NCBI GenBank assembly: GCA_973895155.1
Contig: OZ316898.1
Coordinates: 682,001 to 746,000 of the forward strand
DNA length: 64,000 nt
Direction: 5' to 3'
Origin: Marsupella aquatica
Lineage: Eukaryota > Marchantiophyta
The position numbers and the translations under genes are program-made. The notes beneath the pieces were generated by a model. The model had not been told where the DNA came from. It worked only from the letters and a program-made list of their open reading frames with translations, and did not search any database. Below are positions 1 to 11,561 of this stretch, piece after piece (the first letter of the stretch is position 1; the number at the start of each line of letters is the position of its first letter).

Positions 1-80
1 CTCACAGCAGCCGATGGCGAGGGAGGGCAGCCCAAGCAGCAGTCAATGGCCAAGGATGGCAGGGGCAGGAAGGGCAAAGC

Positions 81-138
81 AGGGCTAGCCACGGCGAGAG
101 GCAGGAGGGAGGGCTAGCCACGGAGAGAGGCAGGAGGG
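81..138. repeat. two-copy 29-bp GC-rich tandem repeat
   Basis: Two units (81-109 and 110-138) begin AGGGCTAGCCACGG and differ by one or two bases. They lie in a GC-rich, purine-rich stretch (1-250) at the window edge that has no convincing coding potential. Confidence 0.6.
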
Positions 139-719
139 GCATGCGAGGCAGGCAGAACGGAAGGGCGCCGGGGCAGAAGGGGCGTGCGAGGCTGCCAGGC
201 TTTGTACTCCTCGCCTGGAATTTGATGCGAGGAACGGCCCTTAATAAACGGGAAATAATCCAACGGCCACAGATGACTCCCGCCCTCAGCTCATTTCGTA
301 AACAGATGAAAGGTGAAAAAAGGCTGCATCTGTTATTATAGTGTTAGACTGGATCTTCACATTATTATGACAAAGTCTTGTGCTTGAACAGGGCTTTATG
401 GGATTTATTGGATCTTAAACTTGCAAGGGGGAAACATTGCAATCAGTGCCTTGCCCGATCAATTTGATTGGGAGAATTGGATCGTCAACTAGCAACACAC
501 TGTCGTACAGGACAAGAGTGAGTTTGAGCGATTGGATGCATTGGGAGAATCAAAAGGAAGAAAAGAATGAGTGGATATTATCTAGCTGCAAATGAAGGAA
601 ACGAGCTTGAGGTCATTTCTTTTGGCCGGAGTACATTGATGTTCTCAAATGTGGTCGTAATCTGTCGACCACTGACCGCCAGTCTGCCTTGAGTTGCTCT
701 TAGAACATAGCTCTTAGAA

Positions 720-890
720 TACGCCAGCCCGTATAACGCCCCATTTACTCTTTCACTGCTCCTCATTCCTGTCCTGTGGTGGATAGCGTCCCACCATAAA
801 AGGTGGAGCTCAAAGTACATTGCTCTCACCACCTTTTGTGGAGCTCAAAGTACATTGCTGAACCTGTGCACTTCACAATGAAAGCGACAC
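720..890 (-). repeat. dispersed repeat, copy 1
   Basis: The reverse complement of this stretch matches 27918-28085. Shared blocks appear in the same order: CACAGGTTCAG, TTTGAGCTCCACAAAAGG followed by TGGTGAG, CTCCACCTTTT, and GACAGGAATGAGGAG. Inside this copy the block GGTGGAGCTCAAAGTACATT occurs twice. No transposase ORF is visible in either copy, so this looks like a short non-autonomous repeat family of unknown class. Confidence 0.6.
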
Positions 891-961
891 CTGTAGCTAC
901 TCATAGGGCAGCATTGGACTTCTGATTGCGTGCACGAACACACTTTCGAGCACGCAGTGTA

Positions 962-1039
962 GGAGACACTATTGAAATCTGGAGACACTATTGAAATCTG
1001 GAGACACTTTGAAATCTGGAGACACTTTGAAATCTGGAG
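962..1039. repeat. four-copy 19-bp tandem repeat
   Basis: Four consecutive units contain GGAGACAC followed by TTTGAAATCT or ATTGAAATCT. Unit starts are near 962, 981, 1000 and 1018; the last two units are shortened by one base. Confidence 0.8.
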
Positions 1040-1845
1040 ATCTCCACTGAGAGATGATCATGGTGAAAACTAACAATTTAGTATGAGATTGAAGCTTATA
1101 CGAGAACGATAAAACCGTCGACTGGCGGAAAGTGCTATAGTTTTCAAATAGAGTACAGAAGTAGCCAAGAATTGAAGCACGTACGTCCAGTCTCAAGATC
1201 TCAAGAGCACGCAATAGGACGTCAAAACGGAGACGGAAAGCTCAAGCCTGTACACGGTACCTTAAGAAAAGAAAGCCATGATTGCAAATACTGTATGATT
1301 TGCCACCTCCACACGCATTTACTTTTCACCAAGATTTGACCTACGTTGAGAATATCTGGGCAGCGTACTGACGGTACTATCTAACTGAAAGATGAGGGTA
1401 CAAGATCGCGACTGCAATAATTTGGGGGAGGCATTGAGGACAAGCAACGAGGATTGAGGATCTCAAGCACATCCCGAAAATGCTGGGGATGTACATTCCA
1501 ACGATTACCTTCGCTGGGGTTCAGTAACTAGTTGGTACGAATTCAACATAAAGTACGTCAAAAATTGAAGGAACGTCAGCAGACGGCGGTCTCTATTGTT
1601 CTCAAAACCGAAGGAGGTTCGGCTCTAAACGAAAAGGTTACCCGAATGATGAATAAGCTAGACATTCAGTCCAGATCTGGTCGGAATAGACCGAGGAAGG
1701 GACCTTCGAAGCAGTGCACACTGTTTTAGAAAGCTTCCCTTCATCTGGAGCATTCATGAACCGTGTTCGATGAATCTATCATTTCAATCCTGTCAAGCTA
1801 TTAGAGTACGTTATTTCCTCCTCTCGTGGTGGAAAAAGCTGGTCT

Positions 1846-2271
1846 CTACTCCTTCAGGCCTCTGCAACTTATGAGCGGCAAGCCCTTATCGATTCCAGCT
1901 GGGCTACTTTGGAATCTACTTGCGGCAGCTTGATCGATCATAAATAAAACTCCCACTAACGAAATCTGACGCGGACCTTCATAAGACGCCCCCAACGTCA
2001 AAACGGTCCACCACAGCTCGGGTGCCTGCGGAAAGAAATGCACCTCGCCTAAGACCTGCTCTGGTGGCAAATGCGTGTCTTTGTGGACATAAGAAACAAC
2101 TGTAAAAAGTGCGGCTGGACGACCCCCGCCAAAGCGTGTGAGTACAGAGTTTGCCAGTACAACACCGGCGGGCTTAGATTTTATTACGGTGAAGAGACAA
2201 TGGACTGAAGACATAGTAACACGGACTGGACGAGGGACCACATTATGGACAATGGTGACTTCTATATACAT
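1846..2271 (-). CDS. unrecognised 141-codon ORF
   Basis: This ATG-started open frame of 141 codons is somewhat richer in GC than its flanks and has an ordinary globular-looking composition, with hydrophobic stretches around VLANSVL and ALFTVVSYVH and a tryptophan pair in ELWWTV. I recognise no family. It could be a single-exon gene, one exon of a larger gene, or a decayed transposon segment. No splice partner or promoter could be assigned. Stretches 140-960 and 2300-3450 around it hold no gene I can support. Confidence 0.3.
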   Translation of the reverse strand: MYIEVTIVHNVVPRPVRVTMSSVHCLFTVIKSKPAGVVLANSVLTRFGGGRPAALFTVVSYVHKDTHLPPEQVLGEVHFFPQAPELWWTVLTLGASYEGPRQISLVGVLFMIDQAAASRFQSSPAGIDKGLPLISCRGLKE

Positions 2272-3453
2272 TAGGAGAACGAAAAACTCATATGATTTCC
2301 AAGCTTTGAATATAACAATATGAGTGTAAGTAATATATATCTATGTGAAGTAGTACTGTCATTAGATGTAGAGCGAACGATCGACACCGATCTGGATGTG
2401 CTACTATTTATTCAACCTGGTGAATGATATATGGTTCCATTCGACACTATCGATTGCAAGCGAGGGACCACTTTGCTGCTACCTGCGTAAATAGATACAG
2501 TAGATATATCGTCGGCCGCAGTAGATAGATATTTCCTCGATCTAGCGCAAGTGAGCAAGGGATCCAAAGTAGTCCTGGTAGAGCTGTGGAACATTCAGAA
2601 TTCCAGCAGATTAAGGTTGCTCCTTCTATTTCAGATCTTAGCCAATCTGCTTTCGTCCATCAAAAAAAATAATGTAAGAGAACGCCTTCCTGCGCCTTTG
2701 AAGAACCTTGAAAGTTGTTCAGAATTGCAACTGCGGCTGATGCTTCCTATCTTGCTTTTCTAACACTTCAGTTCTACGCACGCGTGTTGCAGTTAATTAT
2801 GAGTGCTTTGATAATGAAGGAACATTTTTGTCTTCAAGTAGTCTCATTATGTGCAACGGGTCTATACATGTTCCAAAATGCTGGGAAAACCTCCACTGAT
2901 TTTGCCATTGCAAGACTCCTGTGATGTTAGGAATCCAGAGCTAAACTGTCTGGGGAATGAGATGTTCCTCAGTGATTTTCTCTTAGACTCCTGGCTATCC
3001 CATGTCGAGGTTCATTCACAGTAGTACCAGACATACAAGCCGAAGTTGTAATTCATTTGGAGAAAAAGGAGTTTCGCCTGGGACTGAACGAATGAGTTAC
3101 CAGGGAACCCAATGTGCCACTTGGCTGCTCGTGCAGACAGTTTCATCGGTTTAATGGTGCAGATTCAGTTCCCAGTAGCACAAATATTATTATATCAACG
3201 CTCTCTGTCAGCCCTACTATTGTAAATGGGACAACGACAATACTAGGGCTGGAATGGTTTTTGCCCTGAAATTCAACTTTAATACGTAAAGGACAGTATA
3301 CAGAGAAAATTGTTCACATTTGTTACCTCTAATCCAGTATTGGTCCTGCATGTTTGACCAGGAGGTGATTTAGTATTAAGATATACCTTTAATTAAGACA
3401 ATCGGGTCGTTCTTCCCTTTAGCTCGCTTCAGCATTTTATCTTTACGAGGTAT

Positions 3454-6400
3454 TCAAAACACTACAAAAATTCCAAAGTTGCTGATTCTCTCTTCTTTTG
3501 CCTCGGTGTAAGTTTCACGAGTTGTAGCAGGATGCTCCTGCTTCAGAAAGCCCGACTCCCAAGACCCAACATGGTCAAACATTCGAAGCCTCTGTTCTGT
3601 TGTAGGTCTGTCTTCCGAGCCAAGTCTACCATTTCTAGCAGGATCATTTTGCTCCAGAAAATCCGACACCGAAGATCCACCGTCCGCAGAACTTTCAGGG
3701 CTCTCTTCTAGACAAGTTTTTGCTATTGATCTAACTTCACAGCTTCCAGCAGGTTTGTCTAGCTCGAGGAAGTTCGATTCCCAAGGTTTAAGATCATCTT
3801 CAAAGCTTTCAAACCTCCTTTCAAAAGAACTCTTATCGGCTAAACCAATTTTACGGCTTCCAATAGGATTTTCCTGCATCACAAAGCCTGAATCCCAATA
3901 TCCACCAACTTCAAAACTGATGAGACTGTCTTCTGAACCTACTCTTCCTTCAGAGCCATCAAGAATGGTTCCAACAGTATCATTCTGTTCCAGAAAGTTT
4001 GGACTTCTAGATCCAGAAAATTCTTCGAAACTTGCTAGCCTCTCTCCTGAACGCTCTGTTGACCTGGAGGTAATTTCAAAGGTTCCAGCAGGGTTAACCT
4101 GCTTCAGAACGTCTGAGTCCCAGAATTCTAAATCTTCAAGAATTGTAAAGCCCTCACCTGGAATGGTCCCTCCCTTTGCACCGCGTTCAAAGGTTCCAAG
4201 AGGATATTCCTGCTCCCGAAAGTTTGAGTCCCAGGATCCAATATTATCTTCAAAACTGGAAAGAGGCTCTTCTGAAATGGATGCCTTACTACCGAATTGA
4301 CAGGAATGAACAGGATTGTCAACCTCCAGAAAGTCTGAACCCCAGGACTGACCGCCTTCAAGATTTGGGCACATCTGTGCGGAAGATTGGCAGCGGCTCA
4401 AATCAGTACCGTCGAGACCATCCAAAGATATGAATCTTATATTGGCCGTGACCGGCACGTTCCAGCTCGTTTCCAGGAAGCATTCGGGGGAATTAGTAGC
4501 TCCGTTTTGAGAAGAAGTGTTCAAGTTTCCACTGTCAGGTTTCCGTGGAATTGTATCTTGCATTCGCATGAAGTCCAATGTTGGAGAGGCAATTCGCTTA
4601 GGATTTTCTTGTGAGGCTAACCGCCAGCTGGCATTAGAAACCATTGGAGAACTACACGAATAGTTTCTCTGCAGTCGGCAGGAAACGTTATTTTCCGATC
4701 TGGCAGGACCAAAAAGAGTACCCAAAAATGAACTGGATTCGCGTAGCTTCGGATTGACTCTACAAATCTAAGGCTTTTGATGCTTTCCTGAATTGATGAA
4801 ACATGTATTAAAGTGAAGTCAGCCACTCCAGACAAACAGATTCTGTGATTCTATTAGCGTAATGGAAACTGAAGTGCTTGTCTCCATCGCAGTTGTCCTG
4901 ACCTGCATCTGAAGTTGAGAAATTCGGAGCTCCTGGTCAGCAACCTCAACAGTAGGCAGAGTTCCTATCTTGGATAAAGATGTAGCACGAGCTCTGGCAA
5001 TACGACACTTCAGAGATGAGCTGGCGTAATTTTCACCAAGACAATTTCGCCTACATTGTACACTACGGACTTTTGAAATGACAAAGACATGCAGTGAAAT
5101 GTTATGCCGAGAGTGACGGAAAGCATGTCCCAAAATTACACTTGCTGGATATTTCAATCTTTTCGCCAACTACTGCCCTAAATTCTCGTCCGGAATTTGG
5201 AAAACCTTCACCAGGATATCAAGAACCAGGAGAGCATTCTGTTGTGACAACCTGTCTGAGGCGTTCACGGTTAGAAGATTTCATCACTGCTTGAAGCATT
5301 GTTACTCCCTCCTTGTCGGAAGTTCTTCAAAATAAAGGACCCCCGGGCATTACGGTCCTTTATTTTGGAGAACATCCTCAAGGGAGGGTTTTTACCTTAA
5401 CCTTTCCGGAGACTGGAATGCACAATATACTTATCTCCTCACAACAATGAAAAACGAAGGTACTTATAGCTCGGTGTTGTCTAAAACTTGGAGGGAGCTT
5501 TGAACCTCACCTTTTCGATCGGACAGAAATTGGTGCGCTTTGGAGTAGATTTTCCAGCATGGGTGGATCAGTCCTGCCATATCCTGCAAGGTCACCTACT
5601 TATCTCAAGAACGCTGTAGAAACATTCGTTGCGGAATGTACAAACTAGATCCTGCATCATCGGCATGATTGTAGAATACAAGCAATTGCTTCTAGACCTT
5701 TCGAGGCAAAGGCAGCATAGGGCTCAGTTGATGGCTTCTGTTTGGATTCATCTTCGTTCTTGTCAGTGAGTATGTCAAGAACCCTGAAGCCTGCACAGCA
5801 ATTTCGCCTGTTATTGTGCTCCTAGTCTTTCCTGACTCTCCTTATTACCAGAGCACCAACGTTACTGTACGTTCACTGGTGTAGAGATAACCAAAATGTT
5901 GAAAAGTCACGCTGTCAAATGAAAACCATCTCACAATGGTTTGGATTCGGTAGAGGCTCGGCTGCTGTCCGAGGTGGTTGAGAGGACAGCGACTGCCTTG
6001 GAATGTTGATGGACTTCTCGGCTTGCCTTGCCTGGGCCAACAACTCTTGAGGCAAAACATTGGTGGTCGATGAATCTCTCTCTGGGGCCCACTGCCGTTT
6101 TGCATAACCTCTGCAATTGTAAACGATTATACGAAAGAATAAGAAACTAGATCTGCTCCGTCTGCGCGCTTCATCCCATCTTTACACCGCCTTTTCAGAT
6201 TATAATGTTCCGCCTCGTCCTCTTTCCGCAAGAAAGTTGTCTTCACGAGGACGAAAAAATGACAAACACCTGATGGGCACTCTCAAGCAACGTACTTCAC
6301 TCTTTGGAGACCAGTAGTCCTTGGCATTCCCGTTCTGGACTTTCCCAGCGATGCAACTGGATGTCAATATGAAGTAAAATAAATGTCAGAAACCTCAGGA

Positions 6401-7991
6401 AACGGGTCAGGAAACAATATTTATCGAAGGCCAGCAACACATCCGATGCTTAATTGGAACGTGTGACAAAATGTTCCCAACATCGGAGGGTTTAGTAAAT
6501 ACTAGGAACCTAAACTACTCCTGTTTCGTGTAGACCATGCAGTAATCCATCTAAGAACAAAGACATAACACAGAGATTTCACAAAACACAAAGAGATTTG
6601 ACAGAGGGTGAAATAGAGATCATGTAACAGAGAGAGATACATCAGCGAGAAATGAACGAGTGACATAACAAAGAGATTCAATGCGGAACAAGTCGGACGA
6701 TGTCAAATGCCACTTGCCAGATTGAAGGAATTCGAGGCCACCATGCGACTTTTCATTCCTCGATGCGAGCCTCGATGTCGCAACTAAGTCTTTTCCTGGC
6801 GATCCTTGACCGGCTTCCCTGTCCTCCACTACACGGTTTTCTGCTTTCACAGTCTTTAATACTATCTCAATCATATGAATACAATACAGACTATTCATAC
6901 CTGATGCTCCAGCCAAAATGGAGGCTCAACGTAAAAACTAGCGCTCTAACCCGACCTATAAGACTAGTCACTAATACCATATGAACATGATTTGACCATT
7001 ACTAATCAATGACTGCCTTGTAAATACTTCCAGATATCTGCGACTAGCTTTGAAAAACGAACGGCGCCAGATTGTCGGCAGGACGATTGGAGACAGACAG
7101 GGGACAGACATGACTTATCAACGAAATCGGCGCTTTTACCTGAGTTTTCCGAAGAGCTCTCGGTGGGAGCTCTCTCCTTCGGGCACAAGAGTTCCAGGCC
7201 TAAAATATCAAGTGATTGTTCTTGCGAAGTCGGATTATTCGATCGTCCGCCTTTGAACTCACTGCGAACTACTTGGCGATGGTCATGGAAATGCTCCGGG
7301 AACTTGGACAGATTTCTCCAGCAGGGAACCCTCGTGATCGTCCGGCCCTCTGTTTTCTCGGCCAATACCTTAAGTCGCTGCTCAAAATATTGATGTTGTC
7401 TACAGCAGAAATAACAATTGGAATCGGTAATGTGCAATCCACCTCAGATAACTTTACTTAAAAACTGCTGCAAGTGTGCTAAGCATTCTACTTCCAAGTT
7501 CAGGCTGCTGGAAATATTCATATATGCCTTCGTCCCAACGCAAGTTTAAGAAAGAACACAAAAAACACCCTCCGATTACAGTGACTCACATATTTTTTGT
7601 TGAACGTTTTTTCTGTCGATAGTGAAGCGATAGTCGACGTATGGTCATGCGACAACAGCACGGCGTCAGCAGCTAGCTTCGATACGAGATACTTTCTAGA
7701 GATAAATTAGGTACGTTAACCCGAAGATCCTCAAGGCTCACGCCTTCATAAATTATGGAGATTCAATTACGTCCAAAATGTTCGTATCAAAGTTGTCGCA
7801 CTGGTATCTCTTGAAATTGGCGGGCATATAACGTGGATGAGAAAACTGACGAGCATTTCATGTTTCATGTAAATAGTTCTCTCGCCCATCGTGATAAGAT
7901 TTGCTATCTGACAAATTTTACGACTCTGAGACACACTGGAATGAGGAAACAGACTGTCCATTTCGATATCCCTGGCCAGGCTATCCAACAT
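3454..7991 (-). CDS. unrecognised multi-exon gene, about 801 aa, C-terminal 37-aa repeats
   Basis: I assembled this gene by reading splice sites. Exons in transcript order: 7991-7935, 7800-7771, 7507-7458, 7399-7140, 6840-6714, 6356-6270, 6110-5935, 5790-5698, 5583-5511, 5412-5402, 5286-5227, 5069-4903, 4668-3454. Every intron is GT-AG, and all phases agree across 12 junctions, giving 802 codons with the TGA/TAA-type stop at 3454. Early exons encode a helical segment (AVFKQHQYFEQRLKVLAEK) followed by polar, Ser/Pro/Arg-rich, probably disordered sequence. The last exon (404 aa) carries eight tandem 37-aa units. I recognise no known domain and propose no function. The 5' end is the weakest part: the start Met at 7991 is one option, and an open frame (8226-7981) just upstream could belong to the gene instead. 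Confidence 0.65.
3500..4370 (-). repeat. eight 111-bp coding tandem repeats
   Basis: On the plus strand the conserved block TCCAGAAAGT or a variant recurs at 4325, 4214, 4103, 3989, 3879, 3764, 3653 and 3542. The spacing is 111 bp with small deviations that stay close to multiples of three. The minus-strand translation has units of about 37 residues around the pattern SFED..GSWDSNFLEQ.NPAG, with the acidic and aromatic positions kept while the rest has diverged. Conservation in the protein frame indicates that the array was translated for some time. Confidence 0.85.
5305..5388. mobile_element. 84-bp Stowaway-like MITE hairpin
   Basis: The sequence folds into a nearly complete hairpin. One end starts TACTCCCTCC, with TA as the expected Tc1/mariner target duplication and CTCCCTCC as the classic Stowaway terminus. 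The inner arms AAAATAAAGGACC and GGTCCTTTATTTT pair perfectly. The other end reads CAAGGGAGGG but lacks a clean terminal AGTA, so that terminus has drifted. There is almost no internal sequence. It sits inside the 115-bp intron 5287-5401 of the gene at 3454-7991 and makes up most of it. Confidence 0.6.
5402..5412 (-). other. 11-nt microexon
   Basis: The exon TCTCCGGAAAG lies between a pyrimidine-rich acceptor (CATTCCAG) and a GTTAAG donor. It converts phase 2 of the preceding exon (ends 5511) into phase 1 for the next (starts 5286). Without it the frame hits a stop five codons into the next exon, which is the main argument that it is real. No transcript evidence is available here. Confidence 0.5.
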
Positions 7992-8580
7992 GAGATGCCG
8001 GAACGCATCGGTCCGCCATGCAAACGAATTTTATAGAGAGTATTTTCATGACAATGATACCGGAGACCACTAAGTCAGAGCTCGGAAGGATGATAAACAG
8101 AGCGTCCGTTTCTACATCGACGTCCAATTCAATCCGTGCTGCTAAAACTCTATATTCAGCGTTGAGAGGAATTTGACGACGATTGTCCCCGTAAACACTC
8201 ATTGCGTGGACCATATTATTTTCCATAAATCCGGTCAGTGCACCTTTGGTTCAGATAACATGACCGGGAACATGACACTGACATTTAACATCCGCATTTA
8301 TGGTGGTGACGATGACAGAAAAAGGAGCGCGCTGTACGCCTGTTAGCGCTGCCAACAGGGACATCGATAGAACAACGTATCAATGGATTCACAAGAATGA
8401 ATACTTGGACGGAAAGGAAATGAACAGACGAATGCATGATTGTCGATAGATTACAAGCTGGCACTGACTTCCCTGAGCTTTCGTCGAGATCCGCCCATCC
8501 AGTGCAACATTTCGCCGATCAATAGACAAAAGTCCCGTCCGTCCAGTGTCTTGAAGATGGAACCCGATCGGTTGATGCAA
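7981..8580 (-). other. unassigned open segments upstream of the repeat-protein gene
   Basis: Two minus-strand open frames, 8226-7981 (81 codons, ATG) and 8580-8389, have protein-like composition. The first overlaps the proposed start Met of the downstream gene in another frame. They may be 5' exons of that gene, remnants of another gene, or chance. I could not find a set of splice sites that joins them in phase. Confidence 0.25.
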
Positions 8581-8853
8581 GCTCGAACCTGGTGAAGGTT
8601 AACGTTGAACAGTCAGTCCGAGCTACACAATGTTGCGTCGGAGGCGGGGTGAGAGAGATCGTTACACGGCATGAGGGTGAACCTCAATCGCTTCGTGCAT
8701 CACTTCAATAAGTAGTGAAAAGTAAATGTCTAGGATGATGGTGGTCTGGGTTATTAGCCAGAAATGGAGGAAAACCTGACCTGCTCCACCAGGGAAGCTT
8801 TCTTTGAGCAAAGCTTTCCTCAGCTTTCTTTGAGCAGAGAGTTTAGGCTAGAA

Positions 8854-8965
8854 CCCTTGCCAAGAACTCCATTATAGTACCTAATTATACCCTTGCCAAA
8901 ACCTTCATTAATCATAGTAACTAATTATATCCTTGCCAAGACCTCCATTATAGTACCTAATTATT
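8854..8965. repeat. three-copy tandem repeat of about 38 bp
   Basis: Units starting near 8854, 8890 and 8930 share CCTTGCCAAGAC.TCCATTA and end with CTAATTAT. The middle unit has a short insertion. The surrounding 8.6-9.9 kb contains other short duplications and no supported gene. Confidence 0.75.
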
Positions 8966-9330
8966 GTTTGTGAAATGGTTCCTTTCAGGCAAGAGATTAT
9001 GGGAATACATAACTAGGAAGATGGTTACAAACTAATAACCTTGCCCTCAGGACAGGAACTACTATGAGGACTTACTATGAGTATGTCATTCTTGTCCATC
9101 ACTAGCCTGAGTGCCAGTTCTTTTATTGACTTAATGGTGCGTCTCAAAAAAGGCCAATAGGTGAGGTACTTTTATGGCCGGGATAGAAACCTTATGGGTT
9201 ACCTATTATGGCGTATCAAAACACTATCATAATCAAGGTCTTATGACTATAACAATTTGGACGTCTGATCCTTGCGGAGCCGGGCTTGATTGTATAAAAG
9301 TACCTGTAAGGTTTTATCCCGACCATAAAA

Positions 9331-9377
9331 CCATTTTCTTTCCTTGGCCATACCATTTTCTTTCCTTGGCCATACCT
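9331..9377. repeat. two-copy 23-bp tandem repeat
   Basis: CCATTTTCTTTCCTTGGCCA is repeated head to tail with a 23-bp period. There is nothing coding around it. Confidence 0.7.
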
Positions 9378-10517
9378 AGGGTATGTAGATAGGTAACGCC
9401 TAAGGTTTTTGTCCCTGCCCTAAAACCATTTGATGTCTACCTCACTTATGACTCTGTTTTGAGACACCCCATTTACATGCCCAGTAAGGATCAGACTTCC
9501 AAAAAGTCACAGCCATAAGCTCTGACTTGCTAATGGGAGTGCTTTGACACTACTTAATGCCCTTCATAATTTTTTGTCCAACAATCACATGAGTACTGGT
9601 TCTTTTAAGTAAGTTAATGTCTGGAATGATGAGCTCGTGCCTGTTCTTTTTAAATTAGTCGATGCACAGATATTCAGAGCATTCTTGGAGAATAAGAATG
9701 CACAGGCAAGATTTGGATAACTCAAATTATTAAGATTTTCCTCGCATTCTTGGAGAAAAAGAATACACAGTCAAGATTTTACTCGCCTTCTCTAAAAATA
9801 AGAACCGGATACTTTCATAGCATATTATATAGATGTGAACTTGTAAGGACTATTTTGAAATGAAAAGTACTCTCGTTGCAAAATGTGGAGTGCGCCGTGA
9901 AGCTCCTTAAAAAGTCAGGTCAGCAAGCAGGCTATGGCGGTAGCTATCGCTTAGGTTTTCTTTTTTGTTTCCGAGGTACGAAATTTCGCAAAAGGAGCAG
10001 CTATAGGGAATTATGTAACAAACATCTAATAACGAGAGTCGGAGAATGGCTGGATTAGCGGGGGATTCGAGGCCAGCCAACGGTAAGTGGGACATGTCAC
10101 ATGTTGTTAGGAGCAGGTACGTCGGATTCGGAAGGGAGCGGCGGAAAATAGGCTATAGGTACTTTCCCTCGGCAGGCGTGATGTCAGGACTCAGGAAGAA
10201 AAAGAATATCGCAATGCAGGTACCAGAATGGGAGAATGGCTGAATGGGACAGAAGCGAGTGGGAGCCGCAAAATATAAAGAAAACGTACTGTACATTATT
10301 ATTGGCAGTGAAATCGCCAGAGCTTTAAATCTTATCTCCACTTCTCTGTCGATATGTGCGGCAACGAGGCTGCCCGTTGCATTTTGCGCTCCATTTCTGT
10401 TCGTCTTGAGAATACTCAAGATACTAGCGTCTTTAGATTCCTGCGTTTTGTTTGTGCTCTTGTTGCGATCCGTGAACTGTTTTCGCTCAAGACCTTCTCT
10501 GTGACTCACACTGGTGT

Positions 10518-11291
10518 CGACGGAAGCGCTTTCTCAAATTGTTGCTTTAGATCCTCCGCGATGTACTTAACTAGTTCGACCGTGAGTTCGGGTTTTTCGT
10601 TTTCACCCTACGTCCTGCCCCTTTTAGCAAAAATTATATTCTTCCGTTCTGATCCTGTGGTGCTGGTGAGCTTTTTTATAATCGATGGCACTGGAAACAC
10701 CAGTAATCGGGGCCTAGGTATCTGCTTGGTCTAAGCCGATTTAACTGCTTCTGTTCAGACGTTAAACTTTCACCCTCAATGCAAACTCCTTTGTTCATGT
10801 CGACATCGTCTCCAATCACAGTCAGGCTTGCAGCTTAAAAGGCTACCGTTCTGTTGAACAACATGTGCTGCCAGCCTAAGGAGCCCGAAACAGAGACGCT
10901 ATAGAGATCCATGTGAGAAGATGTGTGTTTTCATTTGGCAGCATCCACCCCGGTTTGCATTATCTCTATTCCTTGATTCGTTCGCCAGATTTTCATTACA
11001 GGAAGCCAGGGGATGGGCGCCCTGAGATGAGATCATTCTAGACTTCCCCTCGCACCGCTCGTACACAGTTCGAATAGATTCCATATAGTTTTTAAGCTCT
11101 CACGTAGATGGATGGCCAGTGTCCATAACCTACGACGCCTTTGTAAAATCCACCATTCTAAGTTTCACATTAATGCCCCCAGTCATCTCACGCATCTGGA
11201 CGAATCGTGCATCTTCAGTAGATGGCCCCACTAGCCAATCTGTGGGAGCGATTCTCATTACCGTGTACGGAGTCTCCGGTTGCCCGTGCCC
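10518..11291 (-). other. cluster of exon-like open segments, unresolved gene
   Basis: Four minus-strand segments look coding: 11291-11133 (contains PYTVMRIAPTDWLVGPSTED), 11096-10949 (contains NYMESIRTVYERCEGK), 10833-10701 (contains LTVIGDDVDMNKGVCIEG) and 10607-10518 (contains LVKYIAEDLKQQFEK). The donor near 10949 and acceptor at 10833 agree in phase, joining through a split Ala codon. The first and last joins do not agree in any arrangement I tried; the first segment fits better with a different frame of the second. I recognise no family. This may be a gene with exons I missed, or a decaying gene. Confidence 0.35.
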
Positions 11292-11475
11292 TTATTTCGG
11301 CATCTGGAGTGACGAATTCCTACTGTTATATTTACAAATTATAGTAATGCTAGGTGTACAATCTTGCAAGGTCGACTCACAATAAAACCATCCTGGTGTT
11401 CCGTAACATTTATTCGGGACAGATGTTGAAGTGCTTACGAAATTTTTAGTGTCTTTTCGATTCCGGACTAAGTGG

Positions 11476-11561
11476 TTTGCTTTATTTTGCCGCTGTTCCT
11501 TGTAGACGAGAACTGACATTTGCTTTATTTTGCCGCTGTTCCTTGTAGACGAGAACTGACA
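11476..11561. repeat. perfect two-copy 43-bp tandem duplication
   Basis: Units 11476-11518 and 11519-11561, beginning TTTGCTTTATTTTGCCGCTG, are identical, which suggests a recent duplication. Confidence 0.85.

Noticed and set aside
1532-1729. Plus-strand 65-codon basic ORF
   Set aside because: It starts at a non-ATG codon, has no recognisable motif, and no upstream exon could be found.
3755-4300. Plus-strand 181-codon ORF opposite the repeat exon
   Set aside because: It is the antisense of the 111-bp repeats; the minus strand is longer, has in-phase upstream exons and conserved residues.
10046-10082. Plus-strand ATG exon (MAGLAGDSRPAN) with a perfect GTAAGT donor
   Set aside because: No matching acceptor or continuation was found, and it would run into minus-strand exon-like segments.
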